Assembly (NCBI GenBank): GCA_024305105.1
Contig: JAMWZA010000037.1
Span: 1 to 39,510, forward strand
DNA length: 39,510 bases
Direction: 5' to 3'
Origin: Marinoscillum sp.
GTDB taxonomy: Bacteria > Bacteroidota > Bacteroidia > Cytophagales > Cyclobacteriaceae
The notes beneath the pieces were generated by a model that saw only the letters and a program-made list of their open reading frames with translations, had not been told where the DNA came from and did no database searches. This document shows positions 6,160 through 15,013 of the stretch, in pieces. Each line of letters starts with the position of its first letter. Within the stretch, counting starts at the first letter, position 1. Position numbers and translations under genes: made by a program.

Positions 6160-8483
6160 GAGTTTACCTGTCAACCTTAGTTCTTGCCGGAGTTTTAAGT
6201 GCTTGTAGCAACGTGGAGCAACCAAATACGGCTCCTATGGAAACCTTTCACCTAAGTAGGGTGCGACTTGGTGACGGTCCATTCAAGCAAGCCCAGCTAA
6301 CCGACCTGGCTTATATTTTGGAAATGGATGTGGACAAGCTGCTCGCACCCTATTTGATTGAGTCCGGTTTGGATCCGGTAAAAGAGGGTTATGGCAACTG
6401 GGAAGGTGGCGGCCTGAACGGACACATTGGTGGACACTACTTGTCTGCTTTGAGTATGATGTATGCTGCTACTGGAATTGATTCGGTGAATGAGGAGGTT
6501 GATTACATGCTCAATCAGCTGAAAATTGCACAGGATGCCAACGGAAATGGTTACTTGTCAGGAGTACCAGACGGAAAGGTTATTTGGGAGGAAATTGCCA
6601 ATGGTAACATCCGTGCCGATTATTTCTCATTGAATGGGAGATGGGTTCCCCTGTACAATATTCACAAGATATTCGCTGGATTGAGAGATGCCTACTGGTA
6701 TGCAGATAAGCAACTAGCCTTTACCATGTGGAAGGACCTGTCGGACTGGTGGCTGGACATGACCGCTGACCTCACGGATGATCAGATCCAACAGCTACTA
6801 AAGAGTGAGTATGGTGGGTTAAATGAAGTATTTGCCGACTTATATGCAGAGACGGGTGAGGAGAAATATTTGGATATGGCGGAAAAGCTTTCACATCGAG
6901 TGCTTTTGGATCCATTGCTGGAAGGAAAAGACCAACTAACAGGCATGCACGCCAATACGCAGATTCCTAAGGTAATTGGATATGAACGTGTCGCAGCAGA
7001 ATCTGGCAATCAACCATGGCATGAGGCGTCCATTTTCTTTTGGAATACGGTCGTGAACAATAGAACCATTGCTATCGGAGGAAACAGCGTTCGTGAGCAT
7101 TTTCATGGAGCCGAGAACTTCCGGCCAATGGTGACTTCTGAGCAAGGACCTGAGACCTGCAATACCTACAACATGATGCGTTTGGCCAAAGAACTATACC
7201 TGGCAGATGAGTCGACGGCTTATTTAGATTACTATGAGCGTGCCCAGATTAATCATATTTTGTCCTCTCAGCATCCAGATGGAGGCTTTGTTTACTTCAC
7301 TCCGGCCAGACCAAGACACTATCGGGTGTATTCGCAGCCTCATGACGCCATGTGGTGTTGTGTAGGATCAGGAATAGAAAATCACACGAAATATGGCGAG
7401 TTGATCTATTCACATAAGGGAGATGACTTGTTTGTCAATCTGTTTATTCCTTCTACGTTGAATTGGGAGGAAAAGGGACTTCAATTGACTCAAGAGACCA
7501 TTTTTCCTAACGAAGAGTCCAGCGCTTTTGAGTTGACTTTGGAGTCGGCTAGAGCGTTTAAAATGGCGATACGGGTGCCTGAATGGATTGATGGGGAAAT
7601 GGAAGTGCAGGTGAACGGAACCTCAGAATCAGTAATTGAAAATGGTTACCTGGTAGTGGATCGTGTTTGGAAGGATGGAGATGTCATCGAAGTGAGTCTT
7701 CCTATGAAGTTGTCGTATGAACTATTGCCTGATGGCTCCAACTGGGCAGCATTTACATCAGGCCCTGTTGTCTTGGCTACTGTTACGGATACCACCGATC
7801 TGGATGGACTATGGGCAGATGATAGCCGAATGGGTCATGTGGCGAATGGGCCATTTTACCCGATAGATGAAGCGCCAGTGATCGTTTCTGCAGAGGCACA
7901 GCTTTTGGAAAGAGTAAACCGCATTTCTCCCATAAACTACCAGATAAACAACCTGTATGGTGAGCAGCCTTCATTGGACCTGGTACCGTTTTATCAACTT
8001 CACGAAGCACGCTACATGATGTATTGGCCATTTGTTGATTCGGCAGGTTTAGAACAGATGGTTGCAGAAACAGCTGCGAAAGAAAAGGAGCGACTTGCTC
8101 TACGTAAAATCACTGTAGATCAGGTAAGCCCTGGAGAGCAGCAGCCGGAATCAGAGCATGGTTTTACAGGTGAGGGCACCTATATGGGCTACAGCAATGA
8201 GCGTTACTGGAGATCTGGGAGCGGATACTTCACTTATACCATGTCTAATCCGGCCGGTAAAGGCCGATTGCTGAGGGTGCAATTCGAAGCAGATGAAACG
8301 AATCATCTTCAAATTTTGGTTAATGGTAAGAAGGTAAAAACGTATGATCCCACGACTGGATTGAGCGAGGAATTCATTGACATCACAGCTAAAGGGTTGT
8401 TGGAAATAACCTTTAAAGGCGGAAAGAATAAGTCCATGCCGCGCATTTATGATGTTCGCTTCCTTGCGCGAATGCCCTGGTAA
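6156..8483 (+). CDS. GH127/GH146-type beta-L-arabinofuranosidase
   Basis: A 775-residue lipoprotein (lipobox LSAC, Cys17) of the DUF1680 clan, which removes beta-L-arabinofuranose. The metal and catalytic signature is present: PETCNTYNMMRL with Glu333 and Cys335, and MWCCVGSGIENH with Cys401-Cys402, matching the zinc-bound Glu and cysteines and the cysteine nucleophile of the HypBA1 family. The N-terminal (alpha/alpha) barrel begins FHLSRVRLGDGPFKQAQ. The C-terminus adds a beta-sandwich and a domain from about residue 665 (EHGFTGEGTYMGYSNERYW) like those in long Bacteroidota members. The split between GH127 and GH146 cannot be made by eye. It is translationally coupled to the GH97 gene. The substrate is probably beta-L-Araf decorations on pectic arabinan, arabinogalactan or extensin glycans. 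Confidence 0.9.
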   Translation: MRVYLSTLVLAGVLSACSNVEQPNTAPMETFHLSRVRLGDGPFKQAQLTDLAYILEMDVDKLLAPYLIESGLDPVKEGYGNWEGGGLNGHIGGHYLSALSMMYAATGIDSVNEEVDYMLNQLKIAQDANGNGYLSGVPDGKVIWEEIANGNIRADYFSLNGRWVPLYNIHKIFAGLRDAYWYADKQLAFTMWKDLSDWWLDMTADLTDDQIQQLLKSEYGGLNEVFADLYAETGEEKYLDMAEKLSHRVLLDPLLEGKDQLTGMHANTQIPKVIGYERVAAESGNQPWHEASIFFWNTVVNNRTIAIGGNSVREHFHGAENFRPMVTSEQGPETCNTYNMMRLAKELYLADESTAYLDYYERAQINHILSSQHPDGGFVYFTPARPRHYRVYSQPHDAMWCCVGSGIENHTKYGELIYSHKGDDLFVNLFIPSTLNWEEKGLQLTQETIFPNEESSAFELTLESARAFKMAIRVPEWIDGEMEVQVNGTSESVIENGYLVVDRVWKDGDVIEVSLPMKLSYELLPDGSNWAAFTSGPVVLATVTDTTDLDGLWADDSRMGHVANGPFYPIDEAPVIVSAEAQLLERVNRISPINYQINNLYGEQPSLDLVPFYQLHEARYMMYWPFVDSAGLEQMVAETAAKEKERLALRKITVDQVSPGEQQPESEHGFTGEGTYMGYSNERYWRSGSGYFTYTMSNPAGKGRLLRVQFEADETNHLQILVNGKKVKTYDPTTGLSEEFIDITAKGLLEITFKGGKNKSMPRIYDVRFLARMPW

Positions 8484-8536
8484 TTGGTTATATTAAGTGG
8501 AGGTTAACCAGCCAATAGACATTAACAGAAGAAGAA

Positions 8537-11500
8537 GTGAAGAAGCCCCTACAATGGATAATTGTGTCTTTGAGTTTGATGGTAAGTGCCGTCCTCACCG
8601 CTCAGACAACCAAATCTCGTTTCCAACACTTAACGATTGAAGATGGGTTGCCTCAAAATCTGGTGGACTGCATGCTCCAGGATAGTCAGGGGTTTATGTG
8701 GATGGGAACGTGGAATGGTCTCTGTCGCTACGACGGTTATGAATTTGAGGTGTATGATCATACCACACCCGGATTAGACGAAACATTTATTTATGCCCTT
8801 CAAGAGGATGTATTTGGAAATATCTGGATAGGAACCAGAACAGGACTTCATACCTATATCTACAGTGGCAACCGATTTCAGATGGCTGATTTGTCAGCGA
8901 TTAGCAGTGAAATCGAGGTGCGAGAAATTGTCGTTTACAAGGATTCTTTGTTGGCAGTGGCCAGTGATCAGGGAGTTACTATTCTGGAACCTAAAAATTC
9001 ACGTGGGACATTTGAGGTTCAGAAACATATCCCTCTTGGTGAAAAAATAGCCGGGTCGATTGTACATACGGTGCTGGCTGACAGCTGGGATAATTTGTGG
9101 ATGGGAACAGATGAAGGCTTGTATTTCTACGAATCCAAAACCGGAAAAGTCACTACTCACCGAATTGAAAATGGCAATGGGCTCGCCTCAAATCAGATTT
9201 TAGCGTTGTGCGAAACCACGAATAAGGACATTTGGGTAGGAACGGAGTTTGGTTTCTATCACCACCTGAAGTCGGAAAATATTTTTGTGGCGGAGATGAA
9301 TCAACCTAATGATCCCAACAGTTTGGTCCATAACACGGTCATGGATATTATCGAGTTAGATAATGATCGACTGCTGATTGCAACGCTGGGTGGATTAAGT
9401 GAATACAATCGACTTACCGGATCATTTGTCAATTACCAGAGCAATCCAAATGCAGACCATAGTCTGAGCAACGACTTTGTCAATTGTTTATTAAAGGATG
9501 AATCGGGTAATCTTTGGATTGGAACAGAAAGAGGAGGTGTCGATTATTACAACACAAGCCAAAACCAGATCGAGCATTATGAGCATCACTCAGATGAGCC
9601 TAATAGCCTCAGTGTTAGCACAATCAATAGTATATATGAAGATGATCGCTACCTCTGGATAGGCACTGCAGGAGGTGGACTGAATCGGTACAATAAATCC
9701 ACGGGAAATTATCGTCATTTCCGGTATGATCCGAATAGCGAAGATGCGATTTCTAGTGATTTTGTCACAGTGATTGAACGTGATGCTCAGAAAAGACTAT
9801 GGGTTGGCACCTGGGGTGCGGGGTTGAATATTTTGAATGAAACTTCAGGAACTTTTGAGCGACATCAGGCAAGACCAGGTATGGTTAATCAGTTTGTTTC
9901 ATCCCTGGCAATAGATAAACGATCCAATCTTTGGATTGGTACGCTTGGGGGTATTTCAAGGTATAATACCCGAGAAGATACCTATGAAGTGATCTTTTCA
10001 GATCAAACGGCTACCCGAATTAATAATGTCGGTTGTTTGTTATTCGATGAAGCCAACAGTCTGTGGGTGGGATCCCGATATGGTTTGTATCATCTGGAAT
10101 CTTCAGATGGTTTTATGGATGACATCCAGGTGACTCATTTCGTTCATAACGATAAGGACCCAAATAGCATTAGTGGAAATTATGTGATTTCTATTCATCA
10201 GGATCAGCAAGGAACAATATGGGTTGGGACTTATGGTCAGGGTATCAATAAAATGATCCGGCAAAAGCAATCAGTGGTGTTTGAATCGTATGGTACCTCA
10301 GATGGTTTGAGTAATACAGTGATTTACGGAATAGAAGAAGACGCAGAAGGTAATTTATGGCTTTCTACAGACTATGGATTGTCAAGGGTAAATACTGAAA
10401 CCAGAGTGGTTCGCAATTATTTCAAAGCTGATGGATTCCTCAATAACCAGTACTATTGGTCAGCAGCCCATGAAAACGAAGATGGTAAGCTCTATTTCGG
10501 TGGAATGAACGGCATGGATGGCTTTTATCCTGAATGGATACATCAGGATCAGAAAGGTTCGGGTGTCACCATTACAGATATCAAATTACTCAATGAGTCG
10601 GTGGTGCCAGGCAAGAAGTACAATGATGTAGAAGTTCTAAATGAAAGTGTCTACAATGCCACTGCTTTAAACCTGTCCTACGAAGAAAAAGTATTAGGAA
10701 TAGAGTTCTCCGCACTTAATTATCAGGAGCCATCGATGGTTCGGTATTCTTACATACTCGAGAATTTTGAAGACGAATGGAATCTGGTTTCTTCCAATAG
10801 GCGCTATGCGACATACACTAATTTGAAACCGGGTAATTACATCTTTAAAGTAAAGTCATCAAGTAGTAATGGAGAGTTTAACGGGCCTGTTAGAGAAATA
10901 GCTATTTACATCGCTCCTCCGTTTTGGGATACGACCTGGTTTCGTGGGTTGAGTTTAATAGCGCTTATTGGATTGGTTTTCGGTTATGTACGGTACCGCA
11001 CCTACTCATTGAAGCGACAAAAAGCTCAATTGGAGGATCAGGTAAAAGAGCGAACGCTTAAAATCAATCAACAAAATGAGGCGTTAAGTTATCAGGCGAT
11101 TCAATTACAGAAGAACAATGACGACCTGGAAACCAAACAATTGCTCATTGAAGGGCAGAACCAAAAGCTGGAGAGTCAGAACAAGGAAATACTCACTCAA
11201 CGTGATGAAGTAATTAAGCTTAACGAAAAACTTAAACTGGTTAGTCAGCTAAAATTGAGCTTTTTTACCAACATTTCTCACGAGTTTCGCACACCACTTA
11301 CGCTCATTATTGGGCCAATCGAGAAATTATTAAGGGACAAAGGGTTTTCCAATGAAGTCCGATCCACTTTGGAGGTGATGAGTCGGAATGCGCAACGTTT
11401 ACTTCATCTAATCAACCAGATCATGGATTTTAGGAAGATTGAGAAGGGAAGAATGGAGCTCAATGTACACGCCGGTAATATCGAAGAATTCTCCAGAAAC

Positions 11501-12886
11501 ATTTTTTTGGCTTTTGAGCCACTAGCGCAGACAAAGAATATTGATTTCACTTTCGAGTCGAAAGATTTACCGGAAGAAGTCTGGTTTGATGGACCAAAGA
11601 TGGAAAACATACTTTACAACTTGCTTTCCAACGCTTTTAAATACACAGCAGTAGATGGGCGTGTGAAAGTGATCGCTCAGGGTATATCGGTAACAGATTC
11701 AAGACTTAATTTGGAAGAGGAGGTTGTATCTAACAACAAGCCTGTCGTCAGCATTAAAGTGATGGATACAGGGATGGGTATAAGCCAGGAAAACCTTCCT
11801 TTGGTATTCAAGCGTTTTTACCGCATTGAATCTGAGGAGGCATTTAAAATTAGTGGATCAGGTATTGGTCTGGCATTGACAGAAGAGTTGATCAAAACAC
11901 ACCATGGAGAGATTTTTGTGGAGAGTGAGCTGGGCAAAGGATCCATCTTTGAAATCCAATTCCCATGCCTGGAAGATGCTTATCAGGTGTCTGAATTAAC
12001 TGAGCGTATGGACGATAGCATCAACATTCATGAACAGGTTGCTTTACTAAATAGTGAGTTTAAGGTAGAGCCTGAAGAGGAAGTGGCTAGTGAGGAATCG
12101 AATCAGATACCAAGTGAGAAACGATCCACCGTGTTAGTAGTGGAGGACAATAATGACCTCAGAAAATTTATTGCTCATCGGTTAAGCGAAACTTACCACG
12201 TACTAGAAGCTGTAGATGGCGCTGTAGGCGTGCAGCTGGCAGAGAGTAAGTCACCTGACCTCATTATTAGTGATGTAATGATGCCGAATGTAGATGGGTT
12301 GGAGCTGTGCGGCACGTTGAAGAATAATCTGAGCACAAGCCATATTCCCATCATTCTTTTAACAGCCAAAAGTGCTGTTGAAAATCAAATTGAAGGGTTG
12401 CAGATTGGAGCAGATGATTACTTAGCCAAGCCTTTCAACTTCGATTTACTGGAAGCGAGAGTTGCTAATCTGATTGAGTCACGTGAGAAATTACGAGCGC
12501 AATTCTTGCAATTTTCGGATATCCAACCACAAGAGGTTACCACCAACATCAAAGATCAGAAGTTCATAGAACATGCCATAGAAGTGGTGACTCAAAACCT
12601 TGGTGATTCCGAATTTGGGGTCAAGGAATTTGTAGACCAAATGGGAATCAGTAGAAGCCTTCTACATAAGAAGCTGACGAGCCTGGCCAATCAGTCTGCC
12701 GCTGAATTCATCAACCACCAGCGAATGAAAACCGCCAGGAAATTGCTGCAGCAGAACGAACTGAACGTCTCTGAGGTGGCATATCAAGTAGGGTACAATG
12801 ATCCAAAGTATTTCTCACGTCTATTTAGCAAGTCCTTTGGCCAATCTCCTAAGGAATATGCTAATTCTTTTCTGATTGAGGGTTGA
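8537..12886 (+). CDS. Hybrid two-component system sensor/regulator (HTCS)
   Basis: A 1449-residue single-chain sensor and transcription factor. Order: signal peptide (MKKPLQWIIVSLSLMVSAVL), periplasmic Reg_prop propeller with at least twelve blade motifs such as LWIGTERGG and IWVGTYGQG, Y_Y_Y domain (about 725-790), membrane helix (about 801-822), coiled coil, HisKA with SHEFRTP (His915), HATPase (DTGMGIS, GSGIGLAL), receiver with acceptor Asp1246 (SDVMMPNVDG), and AraC-type HTH at the C-terminus (GYNDPKYFSRLFSKSFGQSP). The family binds a polysaccharide breakdown product in the periplasm and activates the locus. The start is GTG 8537, preceded by a purine-rich AGAAGAAG; it gives a complete signal peptide. 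It lies 53 bp after GH127 and upstream of the SusC region. The ligand is likely an arabino-oligosaccharide, by context. Confidence 0.95.
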   Translation: MKKPLQWIIVSLSLMVSAVLTAQTTKSRFQHLTIEDGLPQNLVDCMLQDSQGFMWMGTWNGLCRYDGYEFEVYDHTTPGLDETFIYALQEDVFGNIWIGTRTGLHTYIYSGNRFQMADLSAISSEIEVREIVVYKDSLLAVASDQGVTILEPKNSRGTFEVQKHIPLGEKIAGSIVHTVLADSWDNLWMGTDEGLYFYESKTGKVTTHRIENGNGLASNQILALCETTNKDIWVGTEFGFYHHLKSENIFVAEMNQPNDPNSLVHNTVMDIIELDNDRLLIATLGGLSEYNRLTGSFVNYQSNPNADHSLSNDFVNCLLKDESGNLWIGTERGGVDYYNTSQNQIEHYEHHSDEPNSLSVSTINSIYEDDRYLWIGTAGGGLNRYNKSTGNYRHFRYDPNSEDAISSDFVTVIERDAQKRLWVGTWGAGLNILNETSGTFERHQARPGMVNQFVSSLAIDKRSNLWIGTLGGISRYNTREDTYEVIFSDQTATRINNVGCLLFDEANSLWVGSRYGLYHLESSDGFMDDIQVTHFVHNDKDPNSISGNYVISIHQDQQGTIWVGTYGQGINKMIRQKQSVVFESYGTSDGLSNTVIYGIEEDAEGNLWLSTDYGLSRVNTETRVVRNYFKADGFLNNQYYWSAAHENEDGKLYFGGMNGMDGFYPEWIHQDQKGSGVTITDIKLLNESVVPGKKYNDVEVLNESVYNATALNLSYEEKVLGIEFSALNYQEPSMVRYSYILENFEDEWNLVSSNRRYATYTNLKPGNYIFKVKSSSSNGEFNGPVREIAIYIAPPFWDTTWFRGLSLIALIGLVFGYVRYRTYSLKRQKAQLEDQVKERTLKINQQNEALSYQAIQLQKNNDDLETKQLLIEGQNQKLESQNKEILTQRDEVIKLNEKLKLVSQLKLSFFTNISHEFRTPLTLIIGPIEKLLRDKGFSNEVRSTLEVMSRNAQRLLHLINQIMDFRKIEKGRMELNVHAGNIEEFSRNIFLAFEPLAQTKNIDFTFESKDLPEEVWFDGPKMENILYNLLSNAFKYTAVDGRVKVIAQGISVTDSRLNLEEEVVSNNKPVVSIKVMDTGMGISQENLPLVFKRFYRIESEEAFKISGSGIGLALTEELIKTHHGEIFVESELGKGSIFEIQFPCLEDAYQVSELTERMDDSINIHEQVALLNSEFKVEPEEEVASEESNQIPSEKRSTVLVVEDNNDLRKFIAHRLSETYHVLEAVDGAVGVQLAESKSPDLIISDVMMPNVDGLELCGTLKNNLSTSHIPIILLTAKSAVENQIEGLQIGADDYLAKPFNFDLLEARVANLIESREKLRAQFLQFSDIQPQEVTTNIKDQKFIEHAIEVVTQNLGDSEFGVKEFVDQMGISRSLLHKKLTSLANQSAAEFINHQRMKTARKLLQQNELNVSEVAYQVGYNDPKYFSRLFSKSFGQSPKEYANSFLIEG

Positions 12887-13291
12887 TTTCTTTTCAAAGA
12901 AATTTATGATTTGTTAACGTAATTGCAATCGTTCGCTGTAATTGTTGTAATAAATACACATTGTTCAATGATTACACGATTGTCCACCTTTTATCAACAT
13001 ACATCCACCCGATCGGTCGTTGAAAAATTCATCTTTGAATATGGGATTGGTAAAAAAGACCTCCTGTAATCATCAAATTAATAACCCTAAAGGATGAATA
13101 ATGAAGAATTTTACGAATATGTTAAAGTCGCTCTCACGACTAGGCTTTTGGCCTTAAGACGTCTGCCTCTTGAGGTATGCCATATGGTTGATCAATACGA
13201 AGCGACTTATCAAGGGAATTCAATAGACCATACTTAATAATTTATAGGTACTCAATTATTAATAAGAATGAACTCAATCAAAAATAAATTT
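12887..13291 (+). other. Intergenic control region ahead of the SusCD operon
   Basis: This is the longest gene-free stretch in the window. It holds an inverted repeat CATTG-TT-CAATG near 12959-12970, a palindrome CCGATCGG (13009-13016) and a near -7 box CATCTTTG (13030-13037), so the promoter activated by the hybrid sensor is expected here. Two overlapping tiny frames lie downstream: 47 codons from ATG 13094 to 13237 (MNNEEFYEYVKVALTTRLL...) and 18 codons from ATG 13101 (MKNFTNMLKSLSRLGFWP). Neither has a recognisable family, and both may be chance or leader peptides. No intrinsic terminator was seen. Confidence 0.4.
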
Positions 13292-14989
13292 ATGAAAACA
13301 ACTATACTATTAAGGCGTGCATTGTACGCCATAGTTTTGGTAGCGATTGGCTTAGTTGGTTGTGAGGGTGAATTGGATATTTATTCAATTGATGCTCCAT
13401 CAGATCTACAGGCCAGAGTTGATTCCATTGCTGCTGCAAAAGCAGCAAAGGATACAGGCGATACGACCTTTTTGAACATAGCCACTGCCATAGTGGGAGC
13501 TGAAGATAATAGCGCAGCCTGGTATACAGCATTCTCCGATTATTTTACAGTTCCAATTGGTCAAAAATTGGTTTTGAAGTTTGAAAACTATGGAGCTGGA
13601 GTAAATAACTGGAACAACTGGAATCTTGCATTAGCAAATGTAGCAGATCGTGATGCGGACGAGTATGCCGAGTATTTCGTACTTCGTGCTGATGCGTTTG
13701 GATGGGGTAATGAAAATTTCGATTTAGGGGTGGTATCTCAGAACTATCCCGATCTTGATGGCGATGGTGATATCTGGAACGACTTTCGCCAGATCATGCA
13801 AGGTGCGGATGTAACCATAGAAGTTGATTTTTCAGTTACTGGATATGTTTTTGTGACAGCCACGGGAGTAGGTACTGATGGTACAGAACTCATAATGACC
13901 TACAACCAGCCTGTTACTGGCGCACAGGAAGTTAGCGCATTCTTAATTTGTGATGGCAGCCATTTTGTGATGGATAATGCCTTCCTTCTTCCTTCTGAAA
14001 TTACGGCGATTGAAGACGCGAGTCCGGTGTCTTTAGCTATTACAGGAGCACCTGCTACCGTTGAAATTGGGAATGAAAATTTCTGGGGAAATGCAGTAGC
14101 AACAGTTACCTATGATGATGGCTCCTCAGCAGAGATTGACTCAGCGGATTTGTCATTTAATGTCGTTCCTGATATGACAACAGTAGGACAGAAGACGATT
14201 ACAGTAGCCTATAGTAAAACCAAACAGGGAGAATTTGGACCAGCTGTATCTACCTTTTATAATCTGGATGTGATTAATGCAGTCACTGAACTTGAGATTA
14301 CAAGCATGCCGGAAATAACGACCTATTACTTCTTCAATGAAGAACCAATCATATTTGATACGGAAGGTCTGGAAATAACAGCGACTTACTCAGACGGTGG
14401 CACTGGCGTATTAGATAACTCAGTACTCCAGATTAATGGCATTCCAGCAGTCGCAGGTGCTCAGGATTTTGAAGTTTCTTATGTAGGCGCAGCAAGCACA
14501 GTTACGGCCACTGTTCCACTAACTCTTATAAAAGGAATCGATCAGGTAGGCTATACTGACAAGACTACTCCGTGGTTCACAGAATTTTCGGATGAATACA
14601 ATGTTCCTTCTGGTGAAAGCAAGACCGTAAAAATGTATTGCTATTCGAATGAAATCAATAACTATCACAGCCCTGTGGTTATTCTTCGAAAAGCTGATTT
14701 GACAGAATATGCGGGTCTTCGTATGGACAACTTTGGTTGGGGAGATGGTTATCCTGCAGCTACGCTAACCAATGACTGGAATTTCGATGTATTCGCCTCG
14801 AATATTAACGGTTCTTACATTGAGATCACAGTGACAAATAATGGAGATGGCACTGCAAATACACGTTATGATGTAACCTATGCCAATGGTGAAACACATT
14901 TTCAGGAATACGCTGGTGTAACAGTAGACAGTTCTGATTTGAATTTCGCACTCGTATTGGAGGGAGCCTATCTAGTAATTGTAGAATAA
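13292..14989 (+). CDS. Surface glycan-binding-like lipoprotein with duplicated domain (SusE/F-position analogue)
   Basis: A 565-residue lipoprotein. The start MKTTILLRRALYAIVLVAIG at 13292 is preferred over ATG 13268 because it gives a compact signal ending in lipobox LVGC. The Cys is followed by EGELD, an acidic run like the Bacteroidota surface-export signal. Two related domains bracket the protein: AAWYTAFSDYFTVPIG onward (residues about 75-233) and TPWFTEFSDEYNVPSG onward (about 421-565). Both contain a DNFGWG/DAFGWG-type motif. Between them lie two Ig-like units (ATVTYDDGSSAEIDS; ITATYSDGGTGVLDN) of the Big_3 kind. No catalytic motif is visible. It directly precedes SusC by 24 bp, so a glycan-capturing surface role is inferred. 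The usual order is after SusD, which makes the position unusual. Confidence 0.75.
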   Translation: MKTTILLRRALYAIVLVAIGLVGCEGELDIYSIDAPSDLQARVDSIAAAKAAKDTGDTTFLNIATAIVGAEDNSAAWYTAFSDYFTVPIGQKLVLKFENYGAGVNNWNNWNLALANVADRDADEYAEYFVLRADAFGWGNENFDLGVVSQNYPDLDGDGDIWNDFRQIMQGADVTIEVDFSVTGYVFVTATGVGTDGTELIMTYNQPVTGAQEVSAFLICDGSHFVMDNAFLLPSEITAIEDASPVSLAITGAPATVEIGNENFWGNAVATVTYDDGSSAEIDSADLSFNVVPDMTTVGQKTITVAYSKTKQGEFGPAVSTFYNLDVINAVTELEITSMPEITTYYFFNEEPIIFDTEGLEITATYSDGGTGVLDNSVLQINGIPAVAGAQDFEVSYVGAASTVTATVPLTLIKGIDQVGYTDKTTPWFTEFSDEYNVPSGESKTVKMYCYSNEINNYHSPVVILRKADLTEYAGLRMDNFGWGDGYPAATLTNDWNFDVFASNINGSYIEITVTNNGDGTANTRYDVTYANGETHFQEYAGVTVDSSDLNFALVLEGAYLVIVE

Positions 14990-15013
14990 TCACTAAGCTA
15001 AAAACATTAAACT

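Noticed and set aside
13101-13157. 18-codon frame MKNFTNMLKSLSRLGFWP as a leader-peptide gene
   Set aside because: It is too short, overlaps another tiny frame and has no attenuator hairpin with a T-run; kept only as a note in the intergenic entry.
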